Assembly: GCA_000998025.1 (NCBI GenBank)
Contig: LCJG01000001.1
Location: forward strand, 1 to 48,344
Source: Candidatus Collierbacteria bacterium GW2011_GWB1_44_6
Lineage (GTDB): Bacteria > Patescibacteriota > Microgenomatia > UBA1400 > MFAQ01
DNA length: 48,344 nt
Direction of reading: 5' to 3'
Shown here: positions 14,852 through 23,052 of the stretch, in pieces
Layout: every line of letters starts with the position of its first letter
Numbering within the stretch: position 1 is the stretch's first letter
The notes under the pieces: model-generated
What the model was told of the DNA's origin: nothing
The model's database searches: none
Seen by the model: only the letters and a program-made list of their open reading frames with translations
Program-made: the position numbers and the translations under genes

Positions 14852-15206
14852 CCTCCACCTTGGTCTTGTGGATAGTCCCATCTGGGTGGTGGGCGGGAGA
14901 ATAGATTGTATACAGCTTCAGCGGCTCAGTTGCGGAGGTATTGATAATGTTGTGATTTGTGCCTGCAGGAACAATCAATACATCGTTTGCCTTAAAGCTA
15001 ATTTCCTTGTTATTTATGATGGCCTTACCTTCTCCGGCCTCAAAACGGAAGAATTGATCGTTGTCAGGATGAACTTCCACTCCAATCTCTTCACCAGGAA
15101 CCAGGTTCATAAGTACCAGCTGAGAGTGTGGTGCCGTAAATAGCACCTTTCTGAAATTATCGTTGTTTAGTGTATCCTCTTCAATGTTTGTGTGAAATCC
15201 TACCAT
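14832..15206 (-). CDS. cupin protein (mannose-6-phosphate isomerase-like)
   Basis: 124 residues. The start at 15206 gives MVGFHTNIEEDTLNNDNFRK, the usual opening of this family; an upstream ATG at 15254 adds 16 unlikely residues. A single cupin barrel has the two motifs PGEEIGVEVHPDNDQFFRFEAGEG and PAGTNHNIIN, giving metal ligands His, Glu/Gln and His. The substrate is not known; family members are often annotated as sugar-isomerase-like, and none is biochemically certain. There is no Shine-Dalgarno, but TAAACT lies 7 bases upstream of the ATG, a leaderless-type start. It converges on the polymerase gene. Confidence 0.8.
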   Translation of the reverse strand: MVGFHTNIEEDTLNNDNFRKVLFTAPHSQLVLMNLVPGEEIGVEVHPDNDQFFRFEAGEGKAIINNKEISFKANDVLIVPAGTNHNIINTSATEPLKLYTIYSPAHHPDGTIHKTKVEATSFQN

Positions 15207-15213
15207 GGTTATT

Positions 15214-15219
15214 AGTTTA
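15214..15219 (-). promoter_or_regulatory. -10 element of a probably leaderless transcript (cupin gene)
   Basis: TAAACT on the minus strand, 7 bases before the ATG; a weak TTGGTG lies 19 bases further upstream. Confidence 0.45.
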
Positions 15220-15311
15220 CTGATAATATCCCATCTTACACCAATTACTGCCAATTTTAACCAGGCACAACTCGAGCCCAGGTTAAGGCTAGGGATTAAG
15301 GGTCATGTGAT

Positions 15312-15340
15312 TTGACATTTAGCCTATAATAGTATACAAT
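15312..15340 (+). promoter_or_regulatory. promoter of the VanW-like gene, leaderless type
   Basis: TTGACA (15312-15317), 17 bases, TACAAT (15335-15340). The ATG at 15349 is 8 bases after the -10, so the transcript would begin at or next to the start codon. Confidence 0.7.
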
Positions 15341-15348
15341 ACCCCACT

Positions 15349-16005
15349 ATGAAACAATACATACTCTCTCTCCTTATCGCTTTAATCGTGGGCCAGTCTC
15401 AGCTACCTGTAGCTTCAATGGTCGTCATTACCGACCCCGAAATCCTGTCCAGCAGGGAAATTGACATGGACTACCGTTATCGTGTTTCTTCTGTGAGCAA
15501 TATCTTCAAGGACAATATACTTCTCAACATTGCCTACATGGACGGCAGGGTATCTTCCGCTAAAGACATCAATTGGGAAGAAGTCAACAAACCTTTCCAT
15601 TCCGAATTTACCCTGGAACCCAACCAATCCTTTGCCTATCATGATGTTATTTTGCCCGAATACAAGGACAAGGTTGTGGTCACTACCAATGCCCGTTTTA
15701 ATAAGCAAGATGGGTTCAAGACCGATGGCTATCTCTATGGAGACGGAGTTTGTCAACTTGCCTCACTCATAAACTGGGCGGCCAGAGATGCCAAACTGGA
15801 AGTGGAGCAATTCACCAACCATGATTTTGCCACCATTCCTGAAGTCCCCAAAAAATATGGAGTCGCCATCTATTTGGATCCAGGTAATTTGGCTTCCAGC
15901 GCCAGAAAGAACTTGTATATTACGAATAATCAGGACAAGCCTGTTACCTTCCACTTTGACTATGAGGAAGGTCAGTTAAAGATCTCTGTCTCCAAAGTCA
16001 CTTAA
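15349..16005 (+). CDS. secreted VanW-like protein
   Basis: 218 residues with a signal peptide (about 1-23, KQYILSLLIALIVGQS). The second half carries the VanW core: FTLEPNQSFAYHDVI, then GYLYGDGVCQLASLINWAA, which corresponds to the GGGICQ-(V/L)-(S/A) motif with its conserved Cys, and a following NHDFATIPEV. VanW occurs in some vancomycin-resistance clusters and in many envelope proteins; its activity is not established. The protein is the VanW core only, without peptidoglycan-binding or LysM domains. It stands alone between its own promoter and a strong terminator. Confidence 0.85.
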   Translation: MKQYILSLLIALIVGQSQLPVASMVVITDPEILSSREIDMDYRYRVSSVSNIFKDNILLNIAYMDGRVSSAKDINWEEVNKPFHSEFTLEPNQSFAYHDVILPEYKDKVVVTTNARFNKQDGFKTDGYLYGDGVCQLASLINWAARDAKLEVEQFTNHDFATIPEVPKKYGVAIYLDPGNLASSARKNLYITNNQDKPVTFHFDYEEGQLKISVSKVT

Positions 16006-16016
16006 TTATGCCAATA

Positions 16017-16052
16017 AAAAGCCACCATTCTGTAAGAAAAGGTGGCTTTTTT
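16017..16052 (+). terminator. rho-independent terminator after the VanW-like gene
   Basis: AAAAGCCACC (16017-16026) pairs with GGTGGCTTTT (16041-16050) around a 14-base loop; the T-run extends to 16052. Confidence 0.85.
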
Positions 16053-16405
16053 CTCTGCTTTACACCGACCACCAAGTACCAAAATACTTAGATATCTTAG
16101 CTTATAAGTTGGATGGATTCTTACAATCCATTGTTTTTATGGCAGCCAATACACGTACCTCAGAGAAGGACAGGATCCCTAGGCTGTATTGCTCATTTTT
16201 TGAAGAGCGGTGTACCAGTAAAAGTTAAAGAGCTCGTAATTTTGTAACTTACTCCTACACTTATACATGTGGGATTAATTACACTTTAGAACTTATTTAC
16301 ATAGTTGTCAACACCTTATCGGCTCTTGGTAATCCCTTAATTACCATTTAAATTACACGGTATAATAATCTAAAGGTGTTTGGGTTCGGTAAGTAACCTA
16401 TTTAT
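16053..16405. other. 353-bp gene-free region before ileS
   Basis: No convincing gene is seen on either strand. A TATAAT (16361-16366) with a weak TTAATT 18 bases upstream (16337-16342) is the probable ileS promoter, giving a leader of about 33 bases. I looked for a T-box (tRNA-sensing leader) and found no AGGGTGGNACCGCG-like element. On the minus strand a 40-codon open stretch (16105-16224) without a start codon reads SFSEVRVLAAIKTMDCKNPS before a TAA and may be a gene remnant. AAGTAACCTAT at 16391-16401 also occurs in the mraZ leader (1719-1729). Confidence 0.5.
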
Positions 16406-19351
16406 ATGGCCAACGTAAAATATCAAATCAAAGACGTCGAAGCAGCCCCTGATTTTCCGGCGCTGGAAAAGAGACTCCTTGATCACTGGTACCAAGACGG
16501 CATCGTCGAAAAATACCTTCACAAGAACGACAATTCACACAAAAAGTTCTACTTTCAAGATGGTCCGATCACGGCTAATAACCCCATGGGAGTTCATCAT
16601 GCTTGGGGTAGAACTTATAAAGATCTCTGGCAGCGTTACAAAAATATGCGGGGTTACAAGCAGAGATTCCAGAACGGTTTTGATTGTCAGGGTTTATGGG
16701 TAGAGGTAGAGGTAGAAAAAGAGTTAGGCTTCAAACTAAAAAAAGACATTGAAACGTACGGTGTGGCTAACTTTATCCAACACTGTAAGGAACGGGTAGT
16801 CAAATACTCTGATATTCAAACTGGCCAAAGTAAGAGACTCGGATATTTCATGGACTGGGAAAATTCCTATTTCACCATGTCGGACGAAAACAATTACATG
16901 ATCTGGCATTTTCTCAAAGTCTGCTACGAAAAGGGTTGGATCTACAAAGGCCACGACTCAGTACCATGGTGCCCTCGCTGTGAAACAGCCATATCTCAAC
17001 ACGAGATGCTTACCGAGGACTACAAAGAGTTAACTCACAAATCAATATTCTTTGAGCTACCCATTACCGGCAGGGATGATGAGTTTTTGCTTGTATGGAC
17101 TACAACACCATGGACACTTCCGGCCAACATTGCTGTCGCTGTTGACGAAAAACAGGATTATTCCCTAGTCGAAGGTAGTGAGGGTCACAAATTTTGGGTA
17201 CTCAAAGATCTGGTGGAGAATGTTTTTAAAGGAAGTTACCGTAGTATCGTTAAAACTGTCAAAGGTAAAGAGCTTGTGGGGCTTCACTACACCGGTCCAT
17301 TCGACATAATTCCTGCCATCGAAAAAGTCGCTTCAGAAAACCCGGACAAATTCCACACCGTCGTCCCGACCGACTCATTAATCATGCCGATCAGTAATAC
17401 GGAAGGTACTGGATTGGTTCATACTGCCGTTAGTGCCGGAACCGAGGACTTTGCTCTTGGCAGGAAACTCGGCTTACCGATGATCCCGATTATTGCAGAC
17501 AATGCCGATTATCTTCCAGGATTGGACTGGCTCTCCGGACAAAATGCCAAGAAACACCCCGAAGTAATTCTTGATTACCTGATGGAGAGACAAAACAAAG
17601 GAGAAAATTGGGTTTTCAAAATCGAAAACTATACTCACAGATACCCCGCTTGCTGGAGATGTAAGACAGAACTAGTCTGGAAAGTAGCGGATGAGTGGTA
17701 CGTTGCGATGGATAAAATTGATCCAGCTGACAAAAAAGGCAGAACTCTTCGTCAGAAAATGATCGATAGTGCAAACAGGATTTCTTGGAAACCGGAATTT
17801 GGACTCGGACGGGAACTCGACTGGCTTAATAACATGCACGACTGGCTCATCAGCAAGAAGAATCGTTATTGGGGTTTGGCCTTACCAATTTGGGTCTGTG
17901 ACAAGTGTGGTAAATTCGAGGTAATCGGAGGAAAAGAAGAATTAAAAGACAAAGCTTCTTCTGGTTGGGACCAGTTTGAGGGACGTTCTCCTCACAAACC
18001 ATATATCGATGAAGTAAAAATAAAACACACTTGCGGAGGAACCATGTCTCGCATCCCCGATGTTGGGAATCCTTGGCTAGATGCAGGAATCGTACCCTTT
18101 TCAACTTTAGTAGATCCCGAAACAAAACAAGTCAGTTACACTTCAGACAAAAAATATTGGAAAGAATGGTTCCCTGCGGATTTCATCACTGAATCTTTTC
18201 CTGGTCAATTTAAGAATTGGTTTTACTCATTAATAGCTATGAGTACTGTTTTGGAGGACACCAATCCTTTCGAAACGGTTCTTGGTTTTGCCAGTATGTT
18301 GGGAGAAGATGGGCGCGCCATGCACAAATCTTGGGGAAACTCTATCGAGTTCAACGAAGGCGCCGACAAGATCGGAGTGGATGTCATGCGCTGGTCTTTT
18401 GTCCGCCACAACCCAGAAAGGAATCTGCTTTTTGGATACAAAATGACTGCTGACACCAAGCGTCTTTTCCACATGTTGCTTTGGAACTCATATCGTTTTT
18501 TCGCCAGTTATGCCTCGCTCGAAAAGTGGGAACCTAAAGTTGAAATTGATACGGTACCCGGTAAATTAGACTTGTGGGTATTACACCGTCTGGACCAGAC
18601 CGTTATCGAAGTCGAAAAAGGTCTCGATATTTATGACGCTTTTAGCGCCTCTGCGGCCATTGAAGGTTTTGTTTCTGACTTATCTACTTGGTATATACGC
18701 CGTTCCAGAGACCGCATCGGTCCCTCGGCCGAAAATGTAGCAGACAAAGAAGTTTGCTATCGAACTCTCAGGACAGTATTCGATGTTCTCTCGAGAATTT
18801 GCATGCCCTTTATCCCCTTTATGTCGGAGATGATCTATATCAATATTTCGGGTAATGAGTCGGTAAACTTGGCGGACTGGCCAGAAGTAAACACTCCGGA
18901 GGTAATAGACACAAAACTTATCAGCACGATGAGTATATTAAGAAAAATTTGTGAAATGGGTCATTCCGTAAGGAAGAGTAAGGGTATCGCCGTCAAACAG
19001 CCATTGTCGAAAGTCATCATTACTGGTCCGAGGACCGGCATCGAAGATGAAAACGAACTGCTTCAACTTATTAAAGACGAATTAAATGTAGAGGCTATAG
19101 AGTTTGTGATTTCCAAAGAGGTTGAAGTTGACTTGGACACAGAGCTAACACCAGAACTTATGAGCAAAGGGAAGATAAGAGAAACTGTTCGTGCAATTCA
19201 GGAAGCCAGAAAATTGTCCGGCTGCCGTCTGGACGAGGTAGTCTCAGTCATCCTTCCGGAGTGGCCAGCAGAGTACGAAAATATCATCAAACAGAAAACT
19301 TTGGTAAAAGATCTCCAAAAAGGGGAGACGATCAAAATAATTAGATCCTAA
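16406..19351 (+). CDS. ileS: isoleucyl-tRNA synthetase
   Basis: 981 residues, class Ia synthetase charging tRNA-Ile. The ATP-binding HIGH motif appears as PMGVHHAWGRT (about 61-70). The editing domain has WTTTPWTLPANIAVAV, then a Cys-rich zinc knuckle (CWRCKTELVW), DWLISKKNRYWG and CDKCGKF. The KMSKS loop is degenerate, AMHKSWGNS at 638-646, keeping the second Lys. The tail is the anticodon-binding helical domain (SDLSTWYIRRSRDRIG), without a C-terminal zinc finger. ValRS was considered, but the editing-domain and DWLISxxRYWG style favour IleRS. The rodA ATG follows its stop directly. Confidence 0.93.
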   Translation: MANVKYQIKDVEAAPDFPALEKRLLDHWYQDGIVEKYLHKNDNSHKKFYFQDGPITANNPMGVHHAWGRTYKDLWQRYKNMRGYKQRFQNGFDCQGLWVEVEVEKELGFKLKKDIETYGVANFIQHCKERVVKYSDIQTGQSKRLGYFMDWENSYFTMSDENNYMIWHFLKVCYEKGWIYKGHDSVPWCPRCETAISQHEMLTEDYKELTHKSIFFELPITGRDDEFLLVWTTTPWTLPANIAVAVDEKQDYSLVEGSEGHKFWVLKDLVENVFKGSYRSIVKTVKGKELVGLHYTGPFDIIPAIEKVASENPDKFHTVVPTDSLIMPISNTEGTGLVHTAVSAGTEDFALGRKLGLPMIPIIADNADYLPGLDWLSGQNAKKHPEVILDYLMERQNKGENWVFKIENYTHRYPACWRCKTELVWKVADEWYVAMDKIDPADKKGRTLRQKMIDSANRISWKPEFGLGRELDWLNNMHDWLISKKNRYWGLALPIWVCDKCGKFEVIGGKEELKDKASSGWDQFEGRSPHKPYIDEVKIKHTCGGTMSRIPDVGNPWLDAGIVPFSTLVDPETKQVSYTSDKKYWKEWFPADFITESFPGQFKNWFYSLIAMSTVLEDTNPFETVLGFASMLGEDGRAMHKSWGNSIEFNEGADKIGVDVMRWSFVRHNPERNLLFGYKMTADTKRLFHMLLWNSYRFFASYASLEKWEPKVEIDTVPGKLDLWVLHRLDQTVIEVEKGLDIYDAFSASAAIEGFVSDLSTWYIRRSRDRIGPSAENVADKEVCYRTLRTVFDVLSRICMPFIPFMSEMIYINISGNESVNLADWPEVNTPEVIDTKLISTMSILRKICEMGHSVRKSKGIAVKQPLSKVIITGPRTGIEDENELLQLIKDELNVEAIEFVISKEVEVDLDTELTPELMSKGKIRETVRAIQEARKLSGCRLDEVVSVILPEWPAEYENIIKQKTLVKDLQKGETIKIIRS

Positions 19352-20407
19352 ATGCGTCAAAGCAAGGGTCTCCTGATAGCTGCTCTGATATTAATTCAGG
19401 TTCTTAGTTTGGTTACAATTTGGAGCACCTTTCCTGAGCTATTCTTAACTCAGCTTTCGTTTGTCGTCGCCGGTATCATCATCGTCCTTTTACTTTCGAA
19501 GATCGATTTACAGATGCTGTTTAGTCTCTCTACCTTGTTCTACTTACTAAGCCTGATTCTATTAATTGTTACGATGTTCCTTGGCCGGAATATCCGCGGC
19601 TCAGTTCGGTGGATTGACCTTGGTTTCTTTAATCTTCAGACGTCAGAAATTGTTAAACCTCTCCTGGCACTATATTATTCGGCCTATCTTTCGAGGATAA
19701 AAAAGATTAACTGGAAAGAGATCTTGATATTTCTCGGATTCGCCCTACCCCCCATCGTCTTGGTTGCGGTTCAGCCCGATCTTGGTTCTGCCCTCACCCT
19801 AACTTTCTTACCTTTGGCACTACTGGCTTTTTCGGGACAAATAAAGAAACTCCTCCTAATTGGAGTCGTTTTTATTAGTATATTCGTTCCTTTAGAGTCA
19901 AAGATATTGAAACCATATCAGCGGCAAAGAATTGAGACGTTCATTAACCCCTATGGAGATCCCAAAGGTGCCGGATACAACGTGATACAGGCAACCATCG
20001 CAGTCGGTTCTGGAAAAGTCCTAGGGAAAGGAGTTAGACTGGGTACCCAATCACACTTAAATTTTTTACCCGAAAGGCATACTGATTTTATTTTTGCTTC
20101 ATTCGTAGAAGAGTTTGGCCTGATTGGAGCTTTGGTTTTGTTTTTCTCCTATGGCGTCGTTTTTCGATATTGTCTAGTAAGCTTTAAGCGTCTCAGAGAC
20201 CGTTCTTCGATATTACTCTCCTTGTCAATATTTCTCGTATTCCTCTTTCAGTTCGCCGTCAATATTGGAATGAACCTTGGAATTATGCCGGTCACTGGGA
20301 TCACCTTGCCCCTATTTTCTTATGGGGGAAGCTCGCTTCTCAGCTTTGCGATTTTTATAGGACTGCTCCTCCGTCAGCTTGATTTAATGGCTCTCTTTGA
20401 GATATAA
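19352..20407 (+). CDS. rodA: RodA-type SEDS peptidoglycan polymerase
   Basis: 351 residues, about ten membrane spans. SEDS motifs: RGSVRWIDLGFFNLQTSEIVKP, VQPDLGSALTLT, INPYGDPKGAGYNVIQATIAVGSG and the terminal TLPLFSYGGSSL. It is more like RodA than FtsW in the loop GKGVRLGTQSHLNFLPERHTD (split 20026-20085), the RodA-typical QSxLxFLPExxTDFIF. It would make side-wall glycan, with a partner class B PBP that is not in this window. The gene directly follows ileS (stop and start adjacent), so it is co-transcribed with a tRNA synthetase. Confidence 0.9.
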   Translation: MRQSKGLLIAALILIQVLSLVTIWSTFPELFLTQLSFVVAGIIIVLLLSKIDLQMLFSLSTLFYLLSLILLIVTMFLGRNIRGSVRWIDLGFFNLQTSEIVKPLLALYYSAYLSRIKKINWKEILIFLGFALPPIVLVAVQPDLGSALTLTFLPLALLAFSGQIKKLLLIGVVFISIFVPLESKILKPYQRQRIETFINPYGDPKGAGYNVIQATIAVGSGKVLGKGVRLGTQSHLNFLPERHTDFIFASFVEEFGLIGALVLFFSYGVVFRYCLVSFKRLRDRSSILLSLSIFLVFLFQFAVNIGMNLGIMPVTGITLPLFSYGGSSLLSFAIFIGLLLRQLDLMALFEI

Positions 20408-20408
20408 T
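20379..20408 (+). promoter_or_regulatory. promoter of rplU, leaderless type
   Basis: TTGATT (20379-20384), 18 bases, TATAAT (20403-20408) inside the end of rodA. The rplU ATG is 7 bases after the -10, and no Shine-Dalgarno exists. Confidence 0.7.
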
Positions 20409-20415
20409 TGCGCCC

Positions 20416-20742
20416 ATGGCAGACAAAAATATCTACGCGGTCATTCAACTTGGCTCAAAACAATATCTTATTAAAGAAGGCGACAAGGTCGTGGCTGAAA
20501 AAATTGATCTAAAAGACGGGGAAACTTTAACTGTCAAAGAAGTGCTTCTTGGGTACGACGGTACTAAGACCACCATAGGTCAACCTTATGTCGAAAACGC
20601 TACCGTGGAACTCATAAACGAAGGCGTCAAGAGAGGGGAAAAAATTCTCGTTGCCAAGTTTAAGGCCAAATCCCGTTATCGCAGAGTCATGGGACACCGT
20701 CAATTAGGCAGCCATTTTACTGTCAAAGCTATAAAACTCTAA
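20416..20742 (+). CDS. rplU: 50S ribosomal protein L21
   Basis: 108 residues, typical. Signatures: YAVIQLGSKQYLIKEGD at the start, VLLGYDGTKTTIGQPYV in the middle and AKFKAKSRYRRVMGHRQ near the end, which binds 23S rRNA. In most bacteria rplU is directly followed by rpmA; here a methyltransferase gene lies between them. It follows rodA by 8 bases and has its own promoter. Confidence 0.97.
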   Translation: MADKNIYAVIQLGSKQYLIKEGDKVVAEKIDLKDGETLTVKEVLLGYDGTKTTIGQPYVENATVELINEGVKRGEKILVAKFKAKSRYRRVMGHRQLGSHFTVKAIKL

Positions 20743-20746
20743 TATT

Positions 20747-21799
20747 ATGCGCTTTTTACTCTTCGTTGGAGCCAGCAACACACTGGCGGAATTTGAGGTG
20801 GGCGCCCAAATCAAAGACGCTCGACTTATTCAGGATAACATTTACATTTTTGAGTCTGATTCTGAAGTCGATGCGCAAAACACCGTTTCAAGGCTCGGCT
20901 GCAGCATAAAACTAGCCAAAGAGCTCCCCGGTGTCGCTGCTCAAAATGAATCGATTGCCGATCTCATCACGCATAAAAATTTCTCAATCACATCAATAAA
21001 TGACTTTTCGATATCGCCAAAAATAAATCAAGATGTCAAAAACCTCCTGGAAAGAGGTAGGTTTATAGTTCCCAAAGATCAATTTGGGCTTTCTCCAATC
21101 CTACTTAGAAAGCACAAAATAGATGAATTCTTCCTGGATTCCCAAAAAGACGAAGTTTGGCAAACTATTTGGGTTCACGATTTTGAGCATTGGATAAAAA
21201 AGGATCGGCACATGCCCTTCGCCAATGCCAAAGCCGGAATCCTGCCACCCAAGATAGCTAGAAGCATGGTAAACCTCGTCCCTCTAGACCCTGCAGGAAA
21301 GCTGTTGGTTGACCCCTTCTGCGGCTCAGGTCGCGTCTTGGTTGAGGCTGCCGAGCTGGGCTATCTCGTTGGCGGCGCTGACATTTCTGCGCAGCAGGTT
21401 CGGGAAACTCAGGCAAACCTCTCCTCTTTGGGTTTTGAGGTCCAATCGGACGTCCTTGACGCTACCCATCTCTCAGAAAAGTTCCATGAAGTCGATGTTA
21501 TAGTCACAGAGCCATTTTTGGGTAAACCCAATCTCCGCCCGGATCAAATTAAATACCTTATACCTGGCCTTCAAAAACTTTATCTAGGTTGTCTAAAGGA
21601 TTGGCTCAAGGTCTTGAAGGCTCATGGTTACGTAATCATGGTTTTTCCCTGGTTCGAAGTTGGTAAACAAGTCTATAAGACAAGTAGTGTCATTGACGGG
21701 AAGCTGGAATTGAGTTACAATTTCCACAAACGCGGGATCCTCTATTCACGCCCCGGTGCGGACGTAAAACGCGAAATCGTTATCTTACAAAAAAAATAA
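20747..21799 (+). CDS. SAM-dependent methyltransferase, Trm11/N2-guanine type
   Basis: 350 residues. The N-terminal part (about 1-110) is a small alpha/beta region with no clear THUMP signature. The C-terminal Rossmann domain has the SAM motif VDPFCGSGRVLVEAAE (about 187-202), GADISAQQV for motif II and VIVTEPFLGKP (about 250-260) as motif IV, where N-x-P-Y/F-type methyltransferases normally carry (N/D/S)PP(Y/F). The overall look is the Trm11/RlmL branch that methylates N2 of guanine in tRNA or rRNA. Position between two large-subunit protein genes hints at an rRNA or tRNA substrate, which is inference. It starts 4 bases after rplU and ends 6 bases before rpmA. Confidence 0.8.
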   Translation: MRFLLFVGASNTLAEFEVGAQIKDARLIQDNIYIFESDSEVDAQNTVSRLGCSIKLAKELPGVAAQNESIADLITHKNFSITSINDFSISPKINQDVKNLLERGRFIVPKDQFGLSPILLRKHKIDEFFLDSQKDEVWQTIWVHDFEHWIKKDRHMPFANAKAGILPPKIARSMVNLVPLDPAGKLLVDPFCGSGRVLVEAAELGYLVGGADISAQQVRETQANLSSLGFEVQSDVLDATHLSEKFHEVDVIVTEPFLGKPNLRPDQIKYLIPGLQKLYLGCLKDWLKVLKAHGYVIMVFPWFEVGKQVYKTSSVIDGKLELSYNFHKRGILYSRPGADVKREIVILQKK

Positions 21800-21805
21800 A
21801 AATAT

Positions 21806-22057
21806 ATGGCACACGTTAAATCTGGTGGAGCTACCAGGCAACACGCTCAGAGAGCAGGTAAAAGACTTGGGGTCAAAATTTATGGTGGTCAGGCCATAAA
21901 GACAGGCCAAATTGTCGTCAGGCAACGCGGTGCTCAATTTCATGCCGGCGTAAATACCGAGCTTGGTCGCGACTTCACCCTTTTTGCCCTAGCAGAAGGA
22001 GTCGTCAAATTCAGAAAACTAAATGGAGTAAATTACGTTGACGTAATTTCACAATAA
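21806..22057 (+). CDS. rpmA: 50S ribosomal protein L27
   Basis: 83 residues. It has the L27 order: AHVKSGGATRQHAQR, then KRLGVKIYGGQAIKTGQIVV, RQRGAQFHAG and FALAEGVVKF. It starts directly at the mature AHxK sequence, with no Firmicutes-style N-terminal extension to be cleaved. The N-terminal tail reaches the peptidyl-transferase centre. The stop is followed at once by the parB ATG. Confidence 0.97.
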   Translation: MAHVKSGGATRQHAQRAGKRLGVKIYGGQAIKTGQIVVRQRGAQFHAGVNTELGRDFTLFALAEGVVKFRKLNGVNYVDVISQ

Positions 22058-23035
22058 ATGGACGACAAACCGATTGCAGTTCTTCCAATAGATTACTTAC
22101 AACCCAATCCTCTTCAGCCCAGAGGGGTCATCACCCCCGAATCTCTCTCCGAGTTAGTTGATTCCATCAAGACCCACGGTATTATTCAACCACTCGTTGT
22201 AGCTCACACTCCTGCCGGCTACCAAATAATTGCCGGTGAGCGCCGCTGGCGTGCCAGCAAACTCTGCGGACTCAAAGAGGTCCCTGTCCGCATCATAGAG
22301 ACATCACCCCAAGGTATGCTCGAAATGGCGATAGTTGAGAACGTTCAAAGAACGGACCTCAACCCAATTGACCGGGCAAACTCATTTGAACGCTTAATTA
22401 AGGAATTCAATCTTGGAAACTCAGACATTAGCCAAAGAATCGGTAAAAGTCCGGCCTTTGTCAGCAATACCCTAAGGTTGCTGGAGCTTCCAGATGCCCT
22501 GAAGGATGGTCTAATCTCTGGTGTCATCTCTGAAGGCCACGCCAGGGCCCTAGCTGCCATCCCAGACACTCAATCCATGATTGAGGCGTATAAGATCATT
22601 CTCCGTGAGGGTGGGTCTGTGAGGCGCGCAGAAGAGCTTTCCCGCAGATTCAAAAAGACCATGAACCGTACCAAACCAGGTGACGGTTACAACACTAAAA
22701 CAGTCAACGAGTTTATCGATAAAATGGCTGAAGAAATTCAAGGCTCCATTGGCGAGAATGCTCACGTCAAGATGCGTCGTTCTAGATTGGAAACCGCCAT
22801 CCACATCGTCCTCAAGGGAAATCCCGAAGAAACAGAAAAACAAATTCAAAAAATTCACGACTCACTCGTCATCCCGGGCGCAACTCCTATCATTGCTAAG
22901 AGCGATAGCGACGAAGCAATCTCCGACACTCAAGAGTCCGTCGAAAACACCTACTCAAATCCCTTCGAACCCTTTTCTGACGCCTTCGCCCCGGTCACTG
23001 CCGACCCAGCCACAGAAACCCCCCGCGAATACTAG
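22058..23035 (+). CDS. parB: ParB-family chromosome-partition CTPase/DNA-binding protein
   Basis: 325 residues. ParB N-terminal CTPase domain: LPIDYLQPNPLQPR, ELVDSIKTHGIIQPLVV and the GERRWRASKLCGL motif (about 66-78), then ENVQRTDLNPIDRA. A central HTH (SDISQRIGKSPAFVSNTLRL, about 128-147) would read parS. The tail (about 250-325) is variable, acidic and Pro-rich. Known ParB proteins load as clamps at parS and recruit SMC. No parA is next to it, which is unusual; no parS consensus (TGTTTCACGTGAAACA) was spotted in the window. Confidence 0.93.
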   Translation: MDDKPIAVLPIDYLQPNPLQPRGVITPESLSELVDSIKTHGIIQPLVVAHTPAGYQIIAGERRWRASKLCGLKEVPVRIIETSPQGMLEMAIVENVQRTDLNPIDRANSFERLIKEFNLGNSDISQRIGKSPAFVSNTLRLLELPDALKDGLISGVISEGHARALAAIPDTQSMIEAYKIILREGGSVRRAEELSRRFKKTMNRTKPGDGYNTKTVNEFIDKMAEEIQGSIGENAHVKMRRSRLETAIHIVLKGNPEETEKQIQKIHDSLVIPGATPIIAKSDSDEAISDTQESVENTYSNPFEPFSDAFAPVTADPATETPREY

Positions 23036-23052
23036 GAAAAACCTAAACTTTC

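Noticed and set aside
15325..15330. TATAAT as the -10 of the VanW-like gene
   Set aside because: Only 7 bases from the TTGACA; TACAAT 10 bases further has exact 17-base spacing.
16105..16224. Small protein gene on the minus strand (40 codons)
   Set aside because: No start codon and an in-frame stop follow; kept only as a possible remnant.
16053..16405. T-box riboswitch before ileS
   Set aside because: No AGGGTGGNACCGCG-like or specifier-loop feature is visible, and the likely promoter leaves a leader of only about 33 bases.
16697..16720. Short GTAGAG tandem repeat in ileS
   Set aside because: Three units coding Val-Glu pairs in a conserved gene; ordinary for a charged helix and not a repeat element.
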